From an uncultured Caulobacterales bacterium (GTDB taxonomy: Bacteria; Pseudomonadota; Alphaproteobacteria; Caulobacterales; Maricaulaceae): a DNA stretch of 64,000 nucleotides. Below, one piece after another: positions 52,429 through 62,829 of this stretch; the first letter of the stretch is position 1, and the number at the start of each line of letters is the position of its first letter. The translations under genes and the position numbers were made by a program. The stretch is from positions 310,001 through 374,000 of the forward strand of contig CALFVT010000002.1 of assembly GCA_937928165.1 (NCBI GenBank), in the 5' to 3' direction. The notes under the pieces are model-generated. The model ran no database searches, was not told the origin of the DNA, and saw only the letters and a program-made list of their open reading frames with translations.

Positions 52429-53352
52429 CGTAAACGCAAAGGTCATCCTGTTCATGGTTGGGTAGTTTTGGATAAGCCGCTGGGCATGGGCTCCACATCG
52501 GCGGTGGGAAAAACCCGCTGGCTTTATACGGCGCAAAAGGCGGGCCATGCGGGTACGCTCGATCCGCTGGCGAGCGGGGTGTTGCCGATTGCACTGGGGG
52601 AGGCAACCAAGACGGTGCCTTTTATGATGGACGCGGCCAAGTCCTATGATTTCACCGTCAAATGGGGAGAGAATACCTCGACATGGGACGCAGAAGGAGA
52701 GGTTACCGCGCGCTCTGATATGCGGCCCAGCGCGGCGGATATATTTGGCGTCCTACATGAATTCACAGGCGAGATATTGCAAATGCCGCCAAAATTTTCC
52801 GCGCTTAAGGTGGACGGAAAGCGTGCTTATGATTTGGCCCGCGCCGGTGAAGATTTTACCCTAAAAGCCCGCCCTGTGCGGATTGACAGGCTGGATTGCA
52901 CGGATGCGGGTGAGCACACGGCGTCTTTCACGGTGGACTGCGGCAAGGGGACATATATTCGCAGCCTCGCGCGGGATATGGCGGCGCGGCTTGGGGCCTG
53001 CGGGCATGTGATCACCCTGCGGCGAACGCGGGTGGGGCCATTTGTTATAAAAGACAGTTTTTCTGTAGACGCGCTTGAAAAACTCCCTTATGAGGGCCGC
53101 GTTTTAGAGGCATTGCGCCCTGTTGAGACCGCTCTGGACGACATCCCGGATCTGGCCATAACGGACGAAGACGCAGCGCATCTGAGGCATGGACGGGCGA
53201 TTGCTCTTTCTTCTGATTATGCGCAGGGCGTGACACAGGCCAAAGATTTGGCCGCACCGCCCATGATATGTGCATTTCACGGCGGAAAAGCTCTGGCTCT
53301 TTGCGAGCTTCGCGGACGGATGCTTCATCCCAAGCGGGTCTTTAATTTGTAA
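52423..53352 (+). CDS. truB: tRNA pseudouridine-55 synthase
   Basis: A 309-residue enzyme making pseudouridine 55 in the T loop. [18 protein letters not shown] and the catalytic aspartate in [16 protein letters not shown] are intact, with [10 protein letters not shown] and [12 protein letters not shown] further on. Its ATG lies in the second TGATGCCT repeat. The sequence upstream is now AT-rich inserted DNA with no clear ribosome site, so the insertion probably replaced the original signal and may lower expression. Confidence 0.96.
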   Translation: MPRKRKGHPVHGWVVLDKPLGMGSTSAVGKTRWLYTAQKAGHAGTLDPLASGVLPIALGEATKTVPFMMDAAKSYDFTVKWGENTSTWDAEGEVTARSDMRPSAADIFGVLHEFTGEILQMPPKFSALKVDGKRAYDLARAGEDFTLKARPVRIDRLDCTDAGEHTASFTVDCGKGTYIRSLARDMAARLGACGHVITLRRTRVGPFVIKDSFSVDALEKLPYEGRVLEALRPVETALDDIPDLAITDEDAAHLRHGRAIALSSDYAQGVTQAKDLAAPPMICAFHGGKALALCELRGRMLHPKRVFNL

Positions 53353-53371
53353 ATTAATATGGAGAAACACG

Positions 53372-53641
53372 ATGTCGATTACTGCGAAGCGTAAAGCTGA
53401 ATTGATCTCGGAATATGCCGTTAAACCCGGCGACACAGGCTCACCGGAAGTGCAAGTTGCGATCTTAACCGAACGGATTGTCAACCTCACAGAGCATTTC
53501 AAAACGAATAAAAAAGATAATCATTCCCGCCGCGGCCTTTTGGCCATGGTGACTCAGCGCCGCCGGCTGCTGGATTATGTAAAGAAAAAAGATGAGGCCC
53601 GTTACCAAGACCTCATTAAAAGATTAGGTCTGCGCCGCTAA
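53372..53641 (+). CDS. rpsO: Ribosomal protein S15
   Basis: An 89-residue 30S protein binding the central domain of 16S rRNA. The N-terminus [20 protein letters not shown] follows a GGAGAAA ribosome site. The conserved [26 protein letters not shown] and C-terminal KRLGLRR are present. It lies between truB and pnp, as in most proteobacteria. Confidence 0.98.
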   Translation: MSITAKRKAELISEYAVKPGDTGSPEVQVAILTERIVNLTEHFKTNKKDNHSRRGLLAMVTQRRRLLDYVKKKDEARYQDLIKRLGLRR

Positions 53642-53660
53642 ACTGCGCTGCATATCTTTG

Positions 53661-53703
53661 AAAGGTCGCCCCTTTAGTGAAAGTTTCACGGGCGGCCTTT
53701 TGC
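53661..53703 (+). terminator. Hairpin after rpsO
   Basis: An 11-bp stem (AAAGGTCGCCC / GGGCGGCCTTT, one G-T pair) with a nested GTGAAA/TTTCAC loop and short T run. It may terminate or process the rpsO-pnp transcript, as the RNase III site between these genes does in E. coli. Confidence 0.75.
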
Positions 53704-53822
53704 ACATTTTGGGCGCTATCAAGAGGGTAAGCCTGAAATCCGCGTGACGATCACGCAACCAACCATAACATTGAAAATATGGTTGTTATGTATGTACGAT
53801 GAAAAGAAAGATTTTGTACGAT

Positions 53823-56033
53823 ATGTTTGATAAACACACAGTAGAACTTGATTGGGCCGGACGCCTTCTCACACTTGAAACCGGCGGTATGGCCCGCCAA
53901 GCTGATGGGGCGGTTCTCGCCACTTACGGCGAAACAAAATTGCTTGCGACGGTTTGCGCCGCGCGCGCGCCCAAGCCGGGACAAAGCTTTTTCCCGCTGA
54001 CAGTTAATTATATGGAAAAATTTTATGCGGCCGGTAAAGTCCCGGGCGGATATTTTAAACGCGAAGGCCGCCCAACAGAGCGCGAAACTTTAATTGCCCG
54101 CCTAACTGATCGCCCGCTTCGCCCGCTCTTCCCGAAAGGCTTTAAAAACGAAGTGCAGGTCGTGATTACCGTGCTTCAACATGATCTTGAAAATGAGCCC
54201 GATGTGCTCGGCATGATCGCAGCCTCTGCGGCTCTGTCCATTTCCGGCGTACCTTTTGGCGGCCCGATTGCGGCGACCCGTGTTGGCTTGATTGATGGTG
54301 ATTATGTACTTAACCCAACCCTTCAGGAGCTCGAAGAGAGCGAGCTTGACCTTGTTGTCGCCGGTACAGATGACGCGGTGATGATGGTCGAATCTGAGGC
54401 GAAAGAACTCACTGAGGAGCAAATGCTCGGCGCGGTGATGTTTGCCCATGAAAGCGGCCAAGACGTGATTAAAGCGATTAAGACCCTGACGAAAAAAGCC
54501 GGTAAAGCGGCCTGGGAATTTGAAGCGCCAGATCACGCCGCTGAGAAAAAAGCCGTGGCGAAACATGCGGAAAAAGCGATTAAAGCGGCTTATAAGAAAA
54601 CTGATAAAATGGAGCGCCAAGAAGCGCTGCGCGAAGCTAAATCTGCGGCGTGGACTGATCTCGGCGTATCGGATGAGAATCCAGACGGCATGAACGAAGC
54701 GGTCTTTGGTGATGTGTTTAAATCCATCGAATCCAAAACGGTTCGCTCGTCTGTGATTAAAACTGGTAAGCGGATTGACGGACGTAAGCTCGATCAAGTG
54801 CGCCCGATTGTCTCCGAAGCGGGGCCATTGCCGCGCACTCACGGCTCGGCGCTGTTTACCCGCGGCGAAACACAGGCGCTTTGCGTCGCGACCCTCGGCA
54901 CGTCGGATGATGAGCAATATGTTGATCAGCTCACAGGCACGATCAAAAATAGATTTTTACTGCATTATAACTTCCCGCCATATTCTGTCGGCGAAGCGGG
55001 CCGTATGGGCGGCACATCTCGGCGGGAGCATGGGCACGGTAAGCTTGCATGGCGCGCGCTTCAGGCGGTTCTGCCAACGGCGGAAGATTTCCCTTACACG
55101 ATCCGTCTTGTTTCAGAGATCATGGAATCAAACGGCTCGTCCTCTATGGCGACAGTTTGCGGCTGTTCCCTTGCGATGATGGACGCCGGCGTGCCGATTA
55201 AGCGCCCGGTCTCCGGGATTGCAATGGGTTTGATTAAAGATGATGACGGCGTAGCTGTCTTGTCTGATATTTTGGGAGATGAAGATCACCTTGGTGATAT
55301 GGACTTTAAAGTCGCCGGGACAGAACACGGCATTACTTCGCTGCAAATGGACATTAAGATCGCCGGTATTTCCGAAGAGATTATGACCACCGCCCTTGAG
55401 CAAGCCAATGCGGGCCGCCTTCATATTCTTGGCGAAATGGGCAAGGCTTTAGATAGCTCCCGTGATAGTGTGGGTGAATTTGCACCGCGTATTGAGACCA
55501 TGAAAATTCCGGTTGATAAAATCCGCGACGTGATTGGTTCTGGCGGTAAGGTTATCCGCGAAATCGTTGACACAACCGGCGCGCGCGTCTCGGTTGAAGA
55601 TGACGGCACGATTAAAATTGCTTCTAATGACCAGAAATCTATCGATGCGGCGAAAGAGTGGATTGTCTCCCTCACGGCAGAACCAGAAGTCGGCGTTATC
55701 TATAAAGGTAAAGTCGTGAAGGTCGTTGATTTCGGTGCCTTTGTGAATTTCTTTGGCAAGAAAGACGGGCTTGTCCATGTGTCTCAGATTAAAAATGAGC
55801 GCGTGAATCATCCGTCCGATGAGCTAAAAGAAGGCCAAGAAGTTTATGTCAAACTCATGGGCTTTGATGACCGCGGTAAGGTTCGCCTCGCGATGAAATA
55901 TGTCAATCAAGAAACGGGCGAAGAATTTCCCCGCGAAGATAAACCAAAGCGTGATGATGATAAAAAAGGCGACGACAAGAAAAAGCCGCGCCGCCGCCGC
56001 CGTAGAGGCGGGAAAAAAGACGAAGAAGAATAG
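53823..56033 (+). CDS. pnp: Polyribonucleotide nucleotidyltransferase
   Basis: A 736-residue phosphorolytic exonuclease, part of the RNA degradosome. Two RNase PH domains (the second with [19 protein letters not shown] and [15 protein letters not shown]) are followed by KH (about 555-615, [18 protein letters not shown]) and S1 (about 620-690, [15 protein letters not shown]) domains and a basic tail. The start at 53823 gives the normal [14 protein letters not shown]-terminus; an in-frame ATG at 53799 would add eight residues. Confidence 0.97.
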   Translation: MFDKHTVELDWAGRLLTLETGGMARQADGAVLATYGETKLLATVCAARAPKPGQSFFPLTVNYMEKFYAAGKVPGGYFKREGRPTERETLIARLTDRPLRPLFPKGFKNEVQVVITVLQHDLENEPDVLGMIAASAALSISGVPFGGPIAATRVGLIDGDYVLNPTLQELEESELDLVVAGTDDAVMMVESEAKELTEEQMLGAVMFAHESGQDVIKAIKTLTKKAGKAAWEFEAPDHAAEKKAVAKHAEKAIKAAYKKTDKMERQEALREAKSAAWTDLGVSDENPDGMNEAVFGDVFKSIESKTVRSSVIKTGKRIDGRKLDQVRPIVSEAGPLPRTHGSALFTRGETQALCVATLGTSDDEQYVDQLTGTIKNRFLLHYNFPPYSVGEAGRMGGTSRREHGHGKLAWRALQAVLPTAEDFPYTIRLVSEIMESNGSSSMATVCGCSLAMMDAGVPIKRPVSGIAMGLIKDDDGVAVLSDILGDEDHLGDMDFKVAGTEHGITSLQMDIKIAGISEEIMTTALEQANAGRLHILGEMGKALDSSRDSVGEFAPRIETMKIPVDKIRDVIGSGGKVIREIVDTTGARVSVEDDGTIKIASNDQKSIDAAKEWIVSLTAEPEVGVIYKGKVVKVVDFGAFVNFFGKKDGLVHVSQIKNERVNHPSDELKEGQEVYVKLMGFDDRGKVRLAMKYVNQETGEEFPREDKPKRDDDKKGDDKKKPRRRRRRGGKKDEEE

Positions 56034-56060
56034 AGCTTCGCCTTTTTAATTTAAGCTTTC

Positions 56061-56087
56061 AAACCCGCCTTTATGGCGGGTTTTTTT
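56061..56087 (+). terminator. Rho-independent terminator of pnp
   Basis: AAACCCGCC-TTTAT-GGCGGGTTT followed by a T run, 27 bp after the pnp stop. Confidence 0.9.
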
Positions 56088-56177
56088 GTGGGAATATAGC
56101 TTAGAAAAAAAAGGGGATTTTACTTGAACGTAAAGTTTATATCGTAGTACTACTTATATAATACAGGAGTAGCGGCT

Positions 56178-57377
56178 ATGCGTTTTTTTATTTTTTTTGT
56201 ACTTAGTTTTTTTTATTCGGCTACATCTTATGCAAACTGTGGGGCTTCAAATTGTAATGTACTAAATTTTGCAGGAACTTTCGATCAACAAATTGAAAGT
56301 GCTATAGCGGCAGCAAAGCAGACAAGCCATAAGACAGTTTATATTCCTAATGGAAAGCATCAAATTACTCGAACTATTAATATTTCTGACCCAATTGATC
56401 AAAATGAAAAAAGCGTAGTTCTAAAAATTATTGGTCAATCCACACAATACACAACTTTGTCTTACAATATTTCTCCAGGTGTCACTTCAGATAATACGAG
56501 CTTTATACAACCTCTTTTTAACGTCGAAAAAGTAAATGGATTCCAACTACTCGACCTATTAATTGATCGGTTAAGTATAGATATGCAGATAACTAAGTCG
56601 TACTCAATATATCTAAACCCAAGCGAGAATGCTGTTTCAACATCTGGGCATGCTATAAGGGTTCGTGATGGATATACATCAGGGAGAATGAAGTTTTCTA
56701 ATTTAGTTATATCTTCCCCACCAGGCTACGGTATTGGCATCCAAAATAATGGCAATAGGATTAATGCAGATAATGTCGTTATTCAAAGTGTCGTCATAGT
56801 GGATGCTGGATCTGATGCTGTGGACACAAAAGCTCCGAATAGGGGGGCTAATAGTAATCTAAGAATCTTTGACCTTAAAGTTTTGAACGCCGGATTAAAT
56901 GATGACTCTGCTGGCGCAAGTGGATTAGATATCAGGTATGATGATTTCTATGTTCGTGGGTATACTTTCGAAGGAAATGCTGTCGTTGAATCAAGGCTAA
57001 CGCCAGGCAGATTAGTTACTATTAATGGAGTTTCTATTAGACCGTTTACGAGGGGTGGTACTTTGTACAAGATGGATATTCGTGGAGGTAATCATGGTGT
57101 GGTACTTGATGATAACAACTCTGACATAATTATAAAAACTAGCTTAATAAGAAATAGTCGTATTTACGGTGTTTGGATACGTAATGCTGATGATATTGAG
57201 CTTAAAGATGGTTGCGTATATAGTACTGGAAGAGATTTTGTACGTATTGAAGATGATTCAGAAAACATTAATAATAAATTTGCAAATAGATCTGATAGCC
57301 CGCCTTGTCCTTCTAGATCAAGTTTGGGTTCGAAGTTTAACCCTTATTTTCCACAGTTAATCCCGCCTGGTAAGTGA
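56178..57377 (+). CDS. Exported right-handed beta-helix protein
   Basis: A 399-residue protein with a signal peptide ending at SYANCG. The body shows the periodic pattern of a parallel beta-helix of the pectate-lyase or tail-spike type: FDQQIESAIAAAKQTSHKTVYIPNGKH at the entry is split by a cap, followed by repeating strands such as NADNVVIQSVVIVDAG and GVVLDDNNSDIIIKTS. It may bind or cut a surface polysaccharide; no catalytic set can be assigned. Codon use is strongly AT-rich compared with pnp, suggesting recent transfer. It precedes polysaccharide-related genes. Confidence 0.72.
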   Translation: MRFFIFFVLSFFYSATSYANCGASNCNVLNFAGTFDQQIESAIAAAKQTSHKTVYIPNGKHQITRTINISDPIDQNEKSVVLKIIGQSTQYTTLSYNISPGVTSDNTSFIQPLFNVEKVNGFQLLDLLIDRLSIDMQITKSYSIYLNPSENAVSTSGHAIRVRDGYTSGRMKFSNLVISSPPGYGIGIQNNGNRINADNVVIQSVVIVDAGSDAVDTKAPNRGANSNLRIFDLKVLNAGLNDDSAGASGLDIRYDDFYVRGYTFEGNAVVESRLTPGRLVTINGVSIRPFTRGGTLYKMDIRGGNHGVVLDDNNSDIIIKTSLIRNSRIYGVWIRNADDIELKDGCVYSTGRDFVRIEDDSENINNKFANRSDSPPCPSRSSLGSKFNPYFPQLIPPGK

Positions 57378-57512
57378 ACTAGAAGATGTATCTATCATGC
57401 GAGTCTTGAAGCATATCTTTCATAGTCTCCAATTATTTATCGCCATTATTAATGATTGTCATGAAGAACGAATTAATGAAATAAGGTCAAAAGTCTTTCG
57501 AAAGAGTTCTCT

Positions 57513-58319
57513 ATGCTGACCTCGACCCAAAATCTCGTTATCTATACAACGGCAAATAGGCCCTATGAGCCCTTTGTCTTGCCCTATATGGCAAGCTGTC
57601 TTGAGTTTAATCCCGGCGCCTATGTTGAAGTGGGGGTTGAAGATGCAGACCGATTTCGAAGTGAGAACACCGAAGCTTTTGACCTGCTTTATGCGCGTTA
57701 CGGTGCGTCTATGGATATTACAAATGCTGATTTTTCTCATGGAGCCCCGCATTCGGCGCGGTTTTTAAATGAGAGTGAGACCCAGCGCGAGTTTCTCTAT
57801 ATTGGTGATATTGATATGTTCATTATCGAAGAGATTACACCGAAGCATCTAATGATCATGGAACGGTTTAACCTCCCTTATTCAAATATCCTTCGGCAGG
57901 GTAAAAAGGCCTTGTCGGGGCTTCATTTTACGCGCACGAATGCATTCTATCCCCTTGAAAAGATGGAGGGTAGTATCGTTAACCTTGATGAAGCCATGTT
58001 GTATCAAATGGTGGCGAAAAAAGGCCATGACATGCCACCTGAAGACTTTCGGCATCGGCCAAGTCATGGGTATCATGTCTCGCTTAATCGTCGTCCCATG
58101 TGTACCCATGGCCTGCATTGGGGGATGAGTCCAAATTACTTGCCAGAATATTTAGACTTTACGCAAAGTGATTTTTTTCAATCTCTATTTTCATGTTTTG
58201 CGCTGGCTTATCAGAGAGTTTTTACGGTTATGGATATGACTCTAGAGGCCCGATATCCGAACGCTTACAAAGACCAAGATCGCCGTTGGCTTAATGCTCA
58301 TGTGTTTTTTAAAGATTAA
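57513..58319 (+). CDS. Probable GT-A type glycosyltransferase
   Basis: A 268-residue protein. The N-terminal part LVIYTTANRPYEPFVLPYMASC resembles nucleotide-diphospho-sugar transferases, split here by a turn. FLYIGDIDMFIIEE (about 90-103) contains a DxD-like motif for metal and sugar nucleotide binding. Later HGYHVSLNRRPMCTHGLHWG may line the acceptor site. The family is not firmly recognised. Its stop codon overlaps that of the convergent ABC transporter gene (TTAA). The context suggests surface glycan synthesis. Confidence 0.55.
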   Translation: MLTSTQNLVIYTTANRPYEPFVLPYMASCLEFNPGAYVEVGVEDADRFRSENTEAFDLLYARYGASMDITNADFSHGAPHSARFLNESETQREFLYIGDIDMFIIEEITPKHLMIMERFNLPYSNILRQGKKALSGLHFTRTNAFYPLEKMEGSIVNLDEAMLYQMVAKKGHDMPPEDFRHRPSHGYHVSLNRRPMCTHGLHWGMSPNYLPEYLDFTQSDFFQSLFSCFALAYQRVFTVMDMTLEARYPNAYKDQDRRWLNAHVFFKD

Positions 58320-59095
58320 AGTGCGGCTTTTCGCGGTGTCGCTAAAGCTCGGTAATCTGTTTCGTAATATTGAATGCAGTCATTAATATCGCCGTAGAAC
58401 ATGGCTTTGCCGCTATGCATCACAAGACCTTTATTGCAAAGACGCTTCATTAAGACATTATTATGTGTGGCTAAAATCAGGCCGTTACTTTTGGCAACGA
58501 CCTCTTGCATACGCTCTTCTGCTTTATCCTTGAATAACGCATCACCGGCGCCAATCCATTCATCCAAGAGTAGAATATCTGGCGTAATCATCGTGGATAT
58601 AGCAAAGGCTAATCGTAACATCATGCCCGTTGAATAAGTACTAATCGGTTTGTTTATGTGATCATAAAGCTCTGAAAACTCGACGACCTTGGGAGCGAGA
58701 TCGCGAATTTCGGCCATTGAGAGTCCCATTTGCATGCCGCGAAGATATATATTTTCAACGCCCGTTCCTTCCATATTCATGCCGAGGCTAATGTGAAAGA
58801 GGCCTGTAATTGACCCTTGAACATCTAGCTTGCCGGCTGAGTGAGGATAAACGCCAGATAAAACGCGGAGCAATGTACTTTTTCCAGCGCCGTTATGACC
58901 AATTAAGCCTATTCTATCGCGCGGGTTTAAGGTCAAAGTTACGCCTTCTAAAATACGGGCATATTTCTTTTTGGCTTTTCCCGTGTAAAGTGACTTTAAA
59001 ATAGAAACGGGGTTGAGTGATAGTTTCTGCTCACCCAATTGGAAGTAAGGGGCGTCAAGACCAAGGTCTTCTGTTTGAATTAAATAATGGCTCAT
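58316..59095 (-). CDS. ABC transporter ATP-binding protein for polysaccharide export
   Basis: A 259-residue ATPase of the Wzt/KpsT type. Walker A is GHNGAGKST, the signature YSTGMMLRLAFA, Walker B ILLLDEWIGAGD and the switch histidine ATHNN. The N-terminal insertion SILKSLYTGKAKKK before the Walker A is typical of the O-antigen/teichoic-acid exporter group. It lacks the C-terminal carbohydrate-binding domain of long Wzt proteins. It pairs with the permease gene 4 bp upstream. Confidence 0.9.
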   Translation of the reverse strand: MSHYLIQTEDLGLDAPYFQLGEQKLSLNPVSILKSLYTGKAKKKYARILEGVTLTLNPRDRIGLIGHNGAGKSTLLRVLSGVYPHSAGKLDVQGSITGLFHISLGMNMEGTGVENIYLRGMQMGLSMAEIRDLAPKVVEFSELYDHINKPISTYSTGMMLRLAFAISTMITPDILLLDEWIGAGDALFKDKAEERMQEVVAKSNGLILATHNNVLMKRLCNKGLVMHSGKAMFYGDINDCIQYYETDYRALATPRKAAL

Positions 59096-59099
59096 TTCA

Positions 59100-59906
59100 T
59101 CAAACCCATAACGCTATGCGGCGCGCTTGTATGCGGTAAAGGGTTAGCGCAAAACCATATCCAAAAATAGTAATGCAAAGAACAACAATCCAGGTGAGCT
59201 GTGGTATGGAGTTACCAAGAAGCGGCGCGCGAACAATTTCTAAAAAATGGAAGAATGGGTTTAATACCAGATATATGCCTAAAATGCCGCCAGCGCCATT
59301 TTCATGCATCCAGATAATAGGTGTAATAAAAAAGGCCAAGCGCATAACGGCGCTAATCACTTCGGCGAGGTCTCTAAATTGAGTTCCAATAATGCCGCAA
59401 ACGATCGACAACCAAACGCCGTTCAGCACAATCAGGCATATGCCTAAACCGCCTATGACGAGATTTAGCGGGCTGACCCCAATTTTAAAGAATATAAAAA
59501 CTCCAATCAGGATTGGGACTTGATGTAAATATTGTAAAAAAGTCGCAAATAAATTGGACAGGACAATATCAGTCAGGCGCATATCTCCCTGTAAAAGCTC
59601 TGAGCGTCTTTGGTGAAATAAAGGCGTGCTGTTTGATATAATTCCGACCATCAACGTCCATGTAATATAGCCAACACTCATATAAGGCATAAAGACGTCG
59701 AGCGGCCGACCGTTAACACTGGAAAACAAGAATCCGAGCATGACAACAAAAACGGCGGGGCTGATCATAAGCCATAGCGGGCCGAGTGTCGTTTTACGAT
59801 ATTGCAAGCCGAACTTCATCCATGTGGAATAAACCCAATACTCGGGAAAGCGAAAAGATGCGGTTAAGTCGCGAATGAGATGTATATTTTTTTGAGGTCG
59901 AGACAT
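59100..59906 (-). CDS. ABC-2 type polysaccharide export permease
   Basis: A 268-residue permease with six predicted membrane helices (from about residue 40). FGLQYRKTTLGPLWLMISP is the conserved cytoplasmic entry of Wzm/KpsM permeases. The segment RDLAEVISAVMRLAFFITPIIW, split across two helices, is also typical. It works with the adjacent ATPase to export a capsule, O-antigen or similar polymer. The gene order is methyltransferase, permease, ATPase on the minus strand. Confidence 0.9.
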   Translation of the reverse strand: MSRPQKNIHLIRDLTASFRFPEYWVYSTWMKFGLQYRKTTLGPLWLMISPAVFVVMLGFLFSSVNGRPLDVFMPYMSVGYITWTLMVGIISNSTPLFHQRRSELLQGDMRLTDIVLSNLFATFLQYLHQVPILIGVFIFFKIGVSPLNLVIGGLGICLIVLNGVWLSIVCGIIGTQFRDLAEVISAVMRLAFFITPIIWMHENGAGGILGIYLVLNPFFHFLEIVRAPLLGNSIPQLTWIVVLCITIFGYGFALTLYRIQARRIALWV

Positions 59907-59915
59907 GAATCTAGT

Positions 59916-60680
59916 TTAGGCTCCGCCGCTGTCGTAAATACAATAATGACCGCCGGCTTTGCGGCGAAGCTCATCAATGGCATTGTGGCCGTTTAGATTA
60001 ATAATGACAATGGTTTCATTAAAGACGGGCTGAAAAAAGATTCTAAATGGTTTTTTACCATGCCTTTCTAAATCCCAAACGCTTTCATCACAGGGGGCTG
60101 ATGCGGGTAATATAGCGGGGTGGCGACTATGTTTTATGCGGTCTTTGCCATAAATTGCAAACCGGTCAATCTTTTGAGCCTCAAGGAGAGGCCGTAATAT
60201 ATTATGAATCTGGAGCGAGGTCATGGCATTGGGGTGGCCGTGCCAATCTGACCAAAATAATTTCAAGCCCTTATCTAGCAAATATCCGTCAGCATCAAAA
60301 AAGGGTTGCTGGATAAATATAAAATCACGGGCCAAAGATAGGCCTGATATAATAGATTTCTTAGCCATGCCGACCCCCGAGAGATGCTCAAGAAAGTGAG
60401 ACATCATGACAAAACGAACTTTGTCTTTAATGGGTTTGATTTGGGTGAGATCGCCTTGAAAGGCATGGTAGCCAAGTTTTCTCGCCGTTTCGACATTACG
60501 AGCTTGGATGTCGATTCCGATACCTGTTTTGCCGTCAAGTATTCGCCGGGCGTGATCTATCGAACCGCCCTCGCTACAACCAAAGTCGATAAAATCAATA
60601 TGAGCCGACCGAATGAGATGTTGAAGATTATCTTCAAGCGATAAGGCTGAATTTACAGTTTCAAATGTCATATAACCCAT
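59916..60680 (-). CDS. SAM-dependent methyltransferase (class I fold)
   Basis: A 254-residue protein. FIDFGCSEGGSIDHA (about 31-45) is the glycine-rich SAM loop, GIGIDIQARNVETARK supplies the ribose-binding acidic residue, and VMMSHFLEHL matches motif post-II of class I methyltransferases. It lies 9 bp upstream of the permease gene and probably modifies a sugar of the exported polysaccharide or its lipid carrier. An alternative start lies at 60671. Confidence 0.75.
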   Translation of the reverse strand: MGYMTFETVNSALSLEDNLQHLIRSAHIDFIDFGCSEGGSIDHARRILDGKTGIGIDIQARNVETARKLGYHAFQGDLTQIKPIKDKVRFVMMSHFLEHLSGVGMAKKSIISGLSLARDFIFIQQPFFDADGYLLDKGLKLFWSDWHGHPNAMTSLQIHNILRPLLEAQKIDRFAIYGKDRIKHSRHPAILPASAPCDESVWDLERHGKKPFRIFFQPVFNETIVIINLNGHNAIDELRRKAGGHYCIYDSGGA

Positions 60681-60762
60681 AAATTACTCAATGCGTAGAT
60701 TAAGGTGATTTGTGGTAAAATAAACCAATAATTATACACCCCTATAGCGCGGCGGCTTGGCC

Positions 60763-61560
60763 TTAAATAAATATCGTCACAGACTGCACAGCTTCGGCGC
60801 AAAGCACGCCGGCGCGGTTCCAATAGCGCATGATTTGGCTGGAATAGCCGCCTTTTGAGGCAGTGAGGTCAAGCTCGATATGCCACCAACCGTCTTCGGT
60901 CTCGCAGGGGTGGTTTAAAATATTAATCTGCCAATTCATCGAACTTACGGGCCCCATTTTCGTAAACATAGGCAGGGCTGCCGGGGGCATGACGTCGGCA
61001 ATAGCGATAAAACTGCCAAGACCTACGCGCGAGCTTACGTCCTTATGGCGGGCCCATGTGCGCATATAGCCCCGCGCCGCGCCGCTGATCGGGCGGTGAC
61101 CCTCTATGAGGTGGACGTCAAAATTCTGCGTAAAAGCAGGCAGAAACGCAGCGGCGGCGGCGGGAAAAAAGGATTCCGTGCCTTCGGGCGTACTGGCCTT
61201 AGGGGCGGGGCAGTCATAACTCAGTTCGGAAGTACGGCTTTGCCCAAACAGCATATTGGCGGTGGCCACTGTCTGTTCACCGATCATCATATCCGATTGC
61301 ACGGCGGTGACGTTACGCCCCTGTCTTATGCGCCGGGCCGTGATCTGCGGGGTGTCTGTGACCGGACCGATAAAGCTGATTTGCAAGCTACGAAGAGGCG
61401 GTAAATCCGCAAAATCACGCTGGGCCGCCTCATAACAAAGCGCCGCCGTGAGGCCGCCGTAAACTGTGCGTCCCTGTCGCCAATTGCCTGATAACTCGGC
61501 TGTTAAAGCGCCATTTTTCATCGGGCCTAATGTTTTAAGGAGCTGAAAATAACTTAACAT
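60763..61560 (-). CDS. Acyl-CoA thioesterase, double-hotdog (TesB-like)
   Basis: A 265-residue protein with a hotdog domain in each half. WRQGRTVYGGLTAAL at about 24-38 and LQISFIGPV, with RNVTAVQSDMMIGEQTVATA split by a turn, fit the 4HBT_3/TesB-like thioesterase family. It hydrolyses acyl-CoA esters. The start at 61560 is chosen because the conserved domain begins at once; a TTG at 61608 would add sixteen residues. Confidence 0.82.
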   Translation of the reverse strand: MLSYFQLLKTLGPMKNGALTAELSGNWRQGRTVYGGLTAALCYEAAQRDFADLPPLRSLQISFIGPVTDTPQITARRIRQGRNVTAVQSDMMIGEQTVATANMLFGQSRTSELSYDCPAPKASTPEGTESFFPAAAAAFLPAFTQNFDVHLIEGHRPISGAARGYMRTWARHKDVSSRVGLGSFIAIADVMPPAALPMFTKMGPVSSMNWQINILNHPCETEDGWWHIELDLTASKGGYSSQIMRYWNRAGVLCAEAVQSVTIFI

Positions 61561-61685
61561 GAGGCGGCTATATAGAGTTTTTGTGAGCGGGGCTATTGAA
61601 ACTATCAAAGCTAAAAGACAGAATAGCTTGCCTATATAACCTGCGATGATTTAGCCTGGTAAAAAACTGGTAAGGTTGTTATGTC

Positions 61686-62663
61686 ATGAGCTTAAATCTT
61701 TCGCCGCGCTATGTTGGGTTCCGCGTTATAGCGTTGTTAGGGCTATGGCTTATGGCCTGTGAACCCGTAGACCATAAGCAAAAAGCGATATCAGATGCCG
61801 TAAAGGCTGAAACTGCCAGTCATAATGATGCGGCGCCGCAATCTGAACCCATTTCTTTTGGTGTTACATATCAATTGAAATCCGACATATATAATGGGAT
61901 GCGAGAGGTGAATATATATGTCCCTGAAATTCCAGAATGGGGCCAAGGATATTTTGCCGATCCCTTACCTGTATTATATGTTGTTGACGGGGGGACCGAG
62001 CAAGATTTCTTCCATATTGCCGCTTTGTCGCAATTAACGCTGATTAATGCGGAGCGCCAACCGATGATTGTTGTCGGTATTCGTACCCATAATCGCCGCA
62101 GCGAGATAACGCCTGCGGCGACTGATCCGCGTTATAAAGACGGCGAATTTGCTAATTGGGGCGGATCAGATGATTTCAAGCGGCACATCCTAGGTGAGGT
62201 CAAACCTTTTGTTGAGGCCCGTCATAAAACAGGCCGTAGCGCCATTATTGGCGAATCTCTGGCGGGTCTTTTTATCGCAGAGCTTTTTTTAAAGACGCCC
62301 GAGAGTTTTGATGATTACATCTCTATAAGCCCAAGTCTTTGGTGGGATGATCAAAGACTTGCAAAAGATGCGGCGGAGCTATTAAGCCGTCATACATCAT
62401 CCGGCAAACGCCTTTACCTGACAATGGCCGATGAAGGCGGAACCATGCGGCAAGGTTTGGATAAACTCATACAGGCTTTGTCTGTCCATGAAGATGCGGT
62501 TGAGGTGAAGTTTGTGGATAGAGCCGAAACAGATACTCACGGGTCTATTTATCATCATGCAGCCCGTGATGCGCTTATTTGGCTCCACGGCATTCCCGCA
62601 GAGCCCTATGGGGAAACACCTTGGTATTTCAAAATAGATGGGCAGCCGCCTGTGCCAAATTAA
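61686..62663 (+). CDS. Esterase-family lipoprotein (alpha/beta hydrolase)
   Basis: A 325-residue lipoprotein with lipobox WLMAC near residue 25. The domain matches the enterochelin-esterase/IroE-like family: PVLYVVDGGTEQDFF, PMIVVGIRTHNRR, the nucleophile elbow IIGESLAGLF (about residue 195) and SPSLWWDD. A histidine in ETDTHGSIYHHA probably completes the triad. The likely location is the periplasmic face of a membrane. The substrate is unknown; siderophore or other ester cleavage is possible. Confidence 0.82.
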   Translation: MSLNLSPRYVGFRVIALLGLWLMACEPVDHKQKAISDAVKAETASHNDAAPQSEPISFGVTYQLKSDIYNGMREVNIYVPEIPEWGQGYFADPLPVLYVVDGGTEQDFFHIAALSQLTLINAERQPMIVVGIRTHNRRSEITPAATDPRYKDGEFANWGGSDDFKRHILGEVKPFVEARHKTGRSAIIGESLAGLFIAELFLKTPESFDDYISISPSLWWDDQRLAKDAAELLSRHTSSGKRLYLTMADEGGTMRQGLDKLIQALSVHEDAVEVKFVDRAETDTHGSIYHHAARDALIWLHGIPAEPYGETPWYFKIDGQPPVPN

Positions 62664-62829
62664 GGCCTTGCGGCGCGGCGTTTAGGCTGTTTAGGCCTAT
62701 AGCCGGTCTTGCCGTTAATGGCCTGTATTTCGTGCCGCGTGCCTTATTTTAGGATATGATTGGCTAAAATAACGCAAATGTGTGTGAAATTACTTTTCAG
62801 TTTATGATTTAAGCCTGTAGAGTTTCTTC

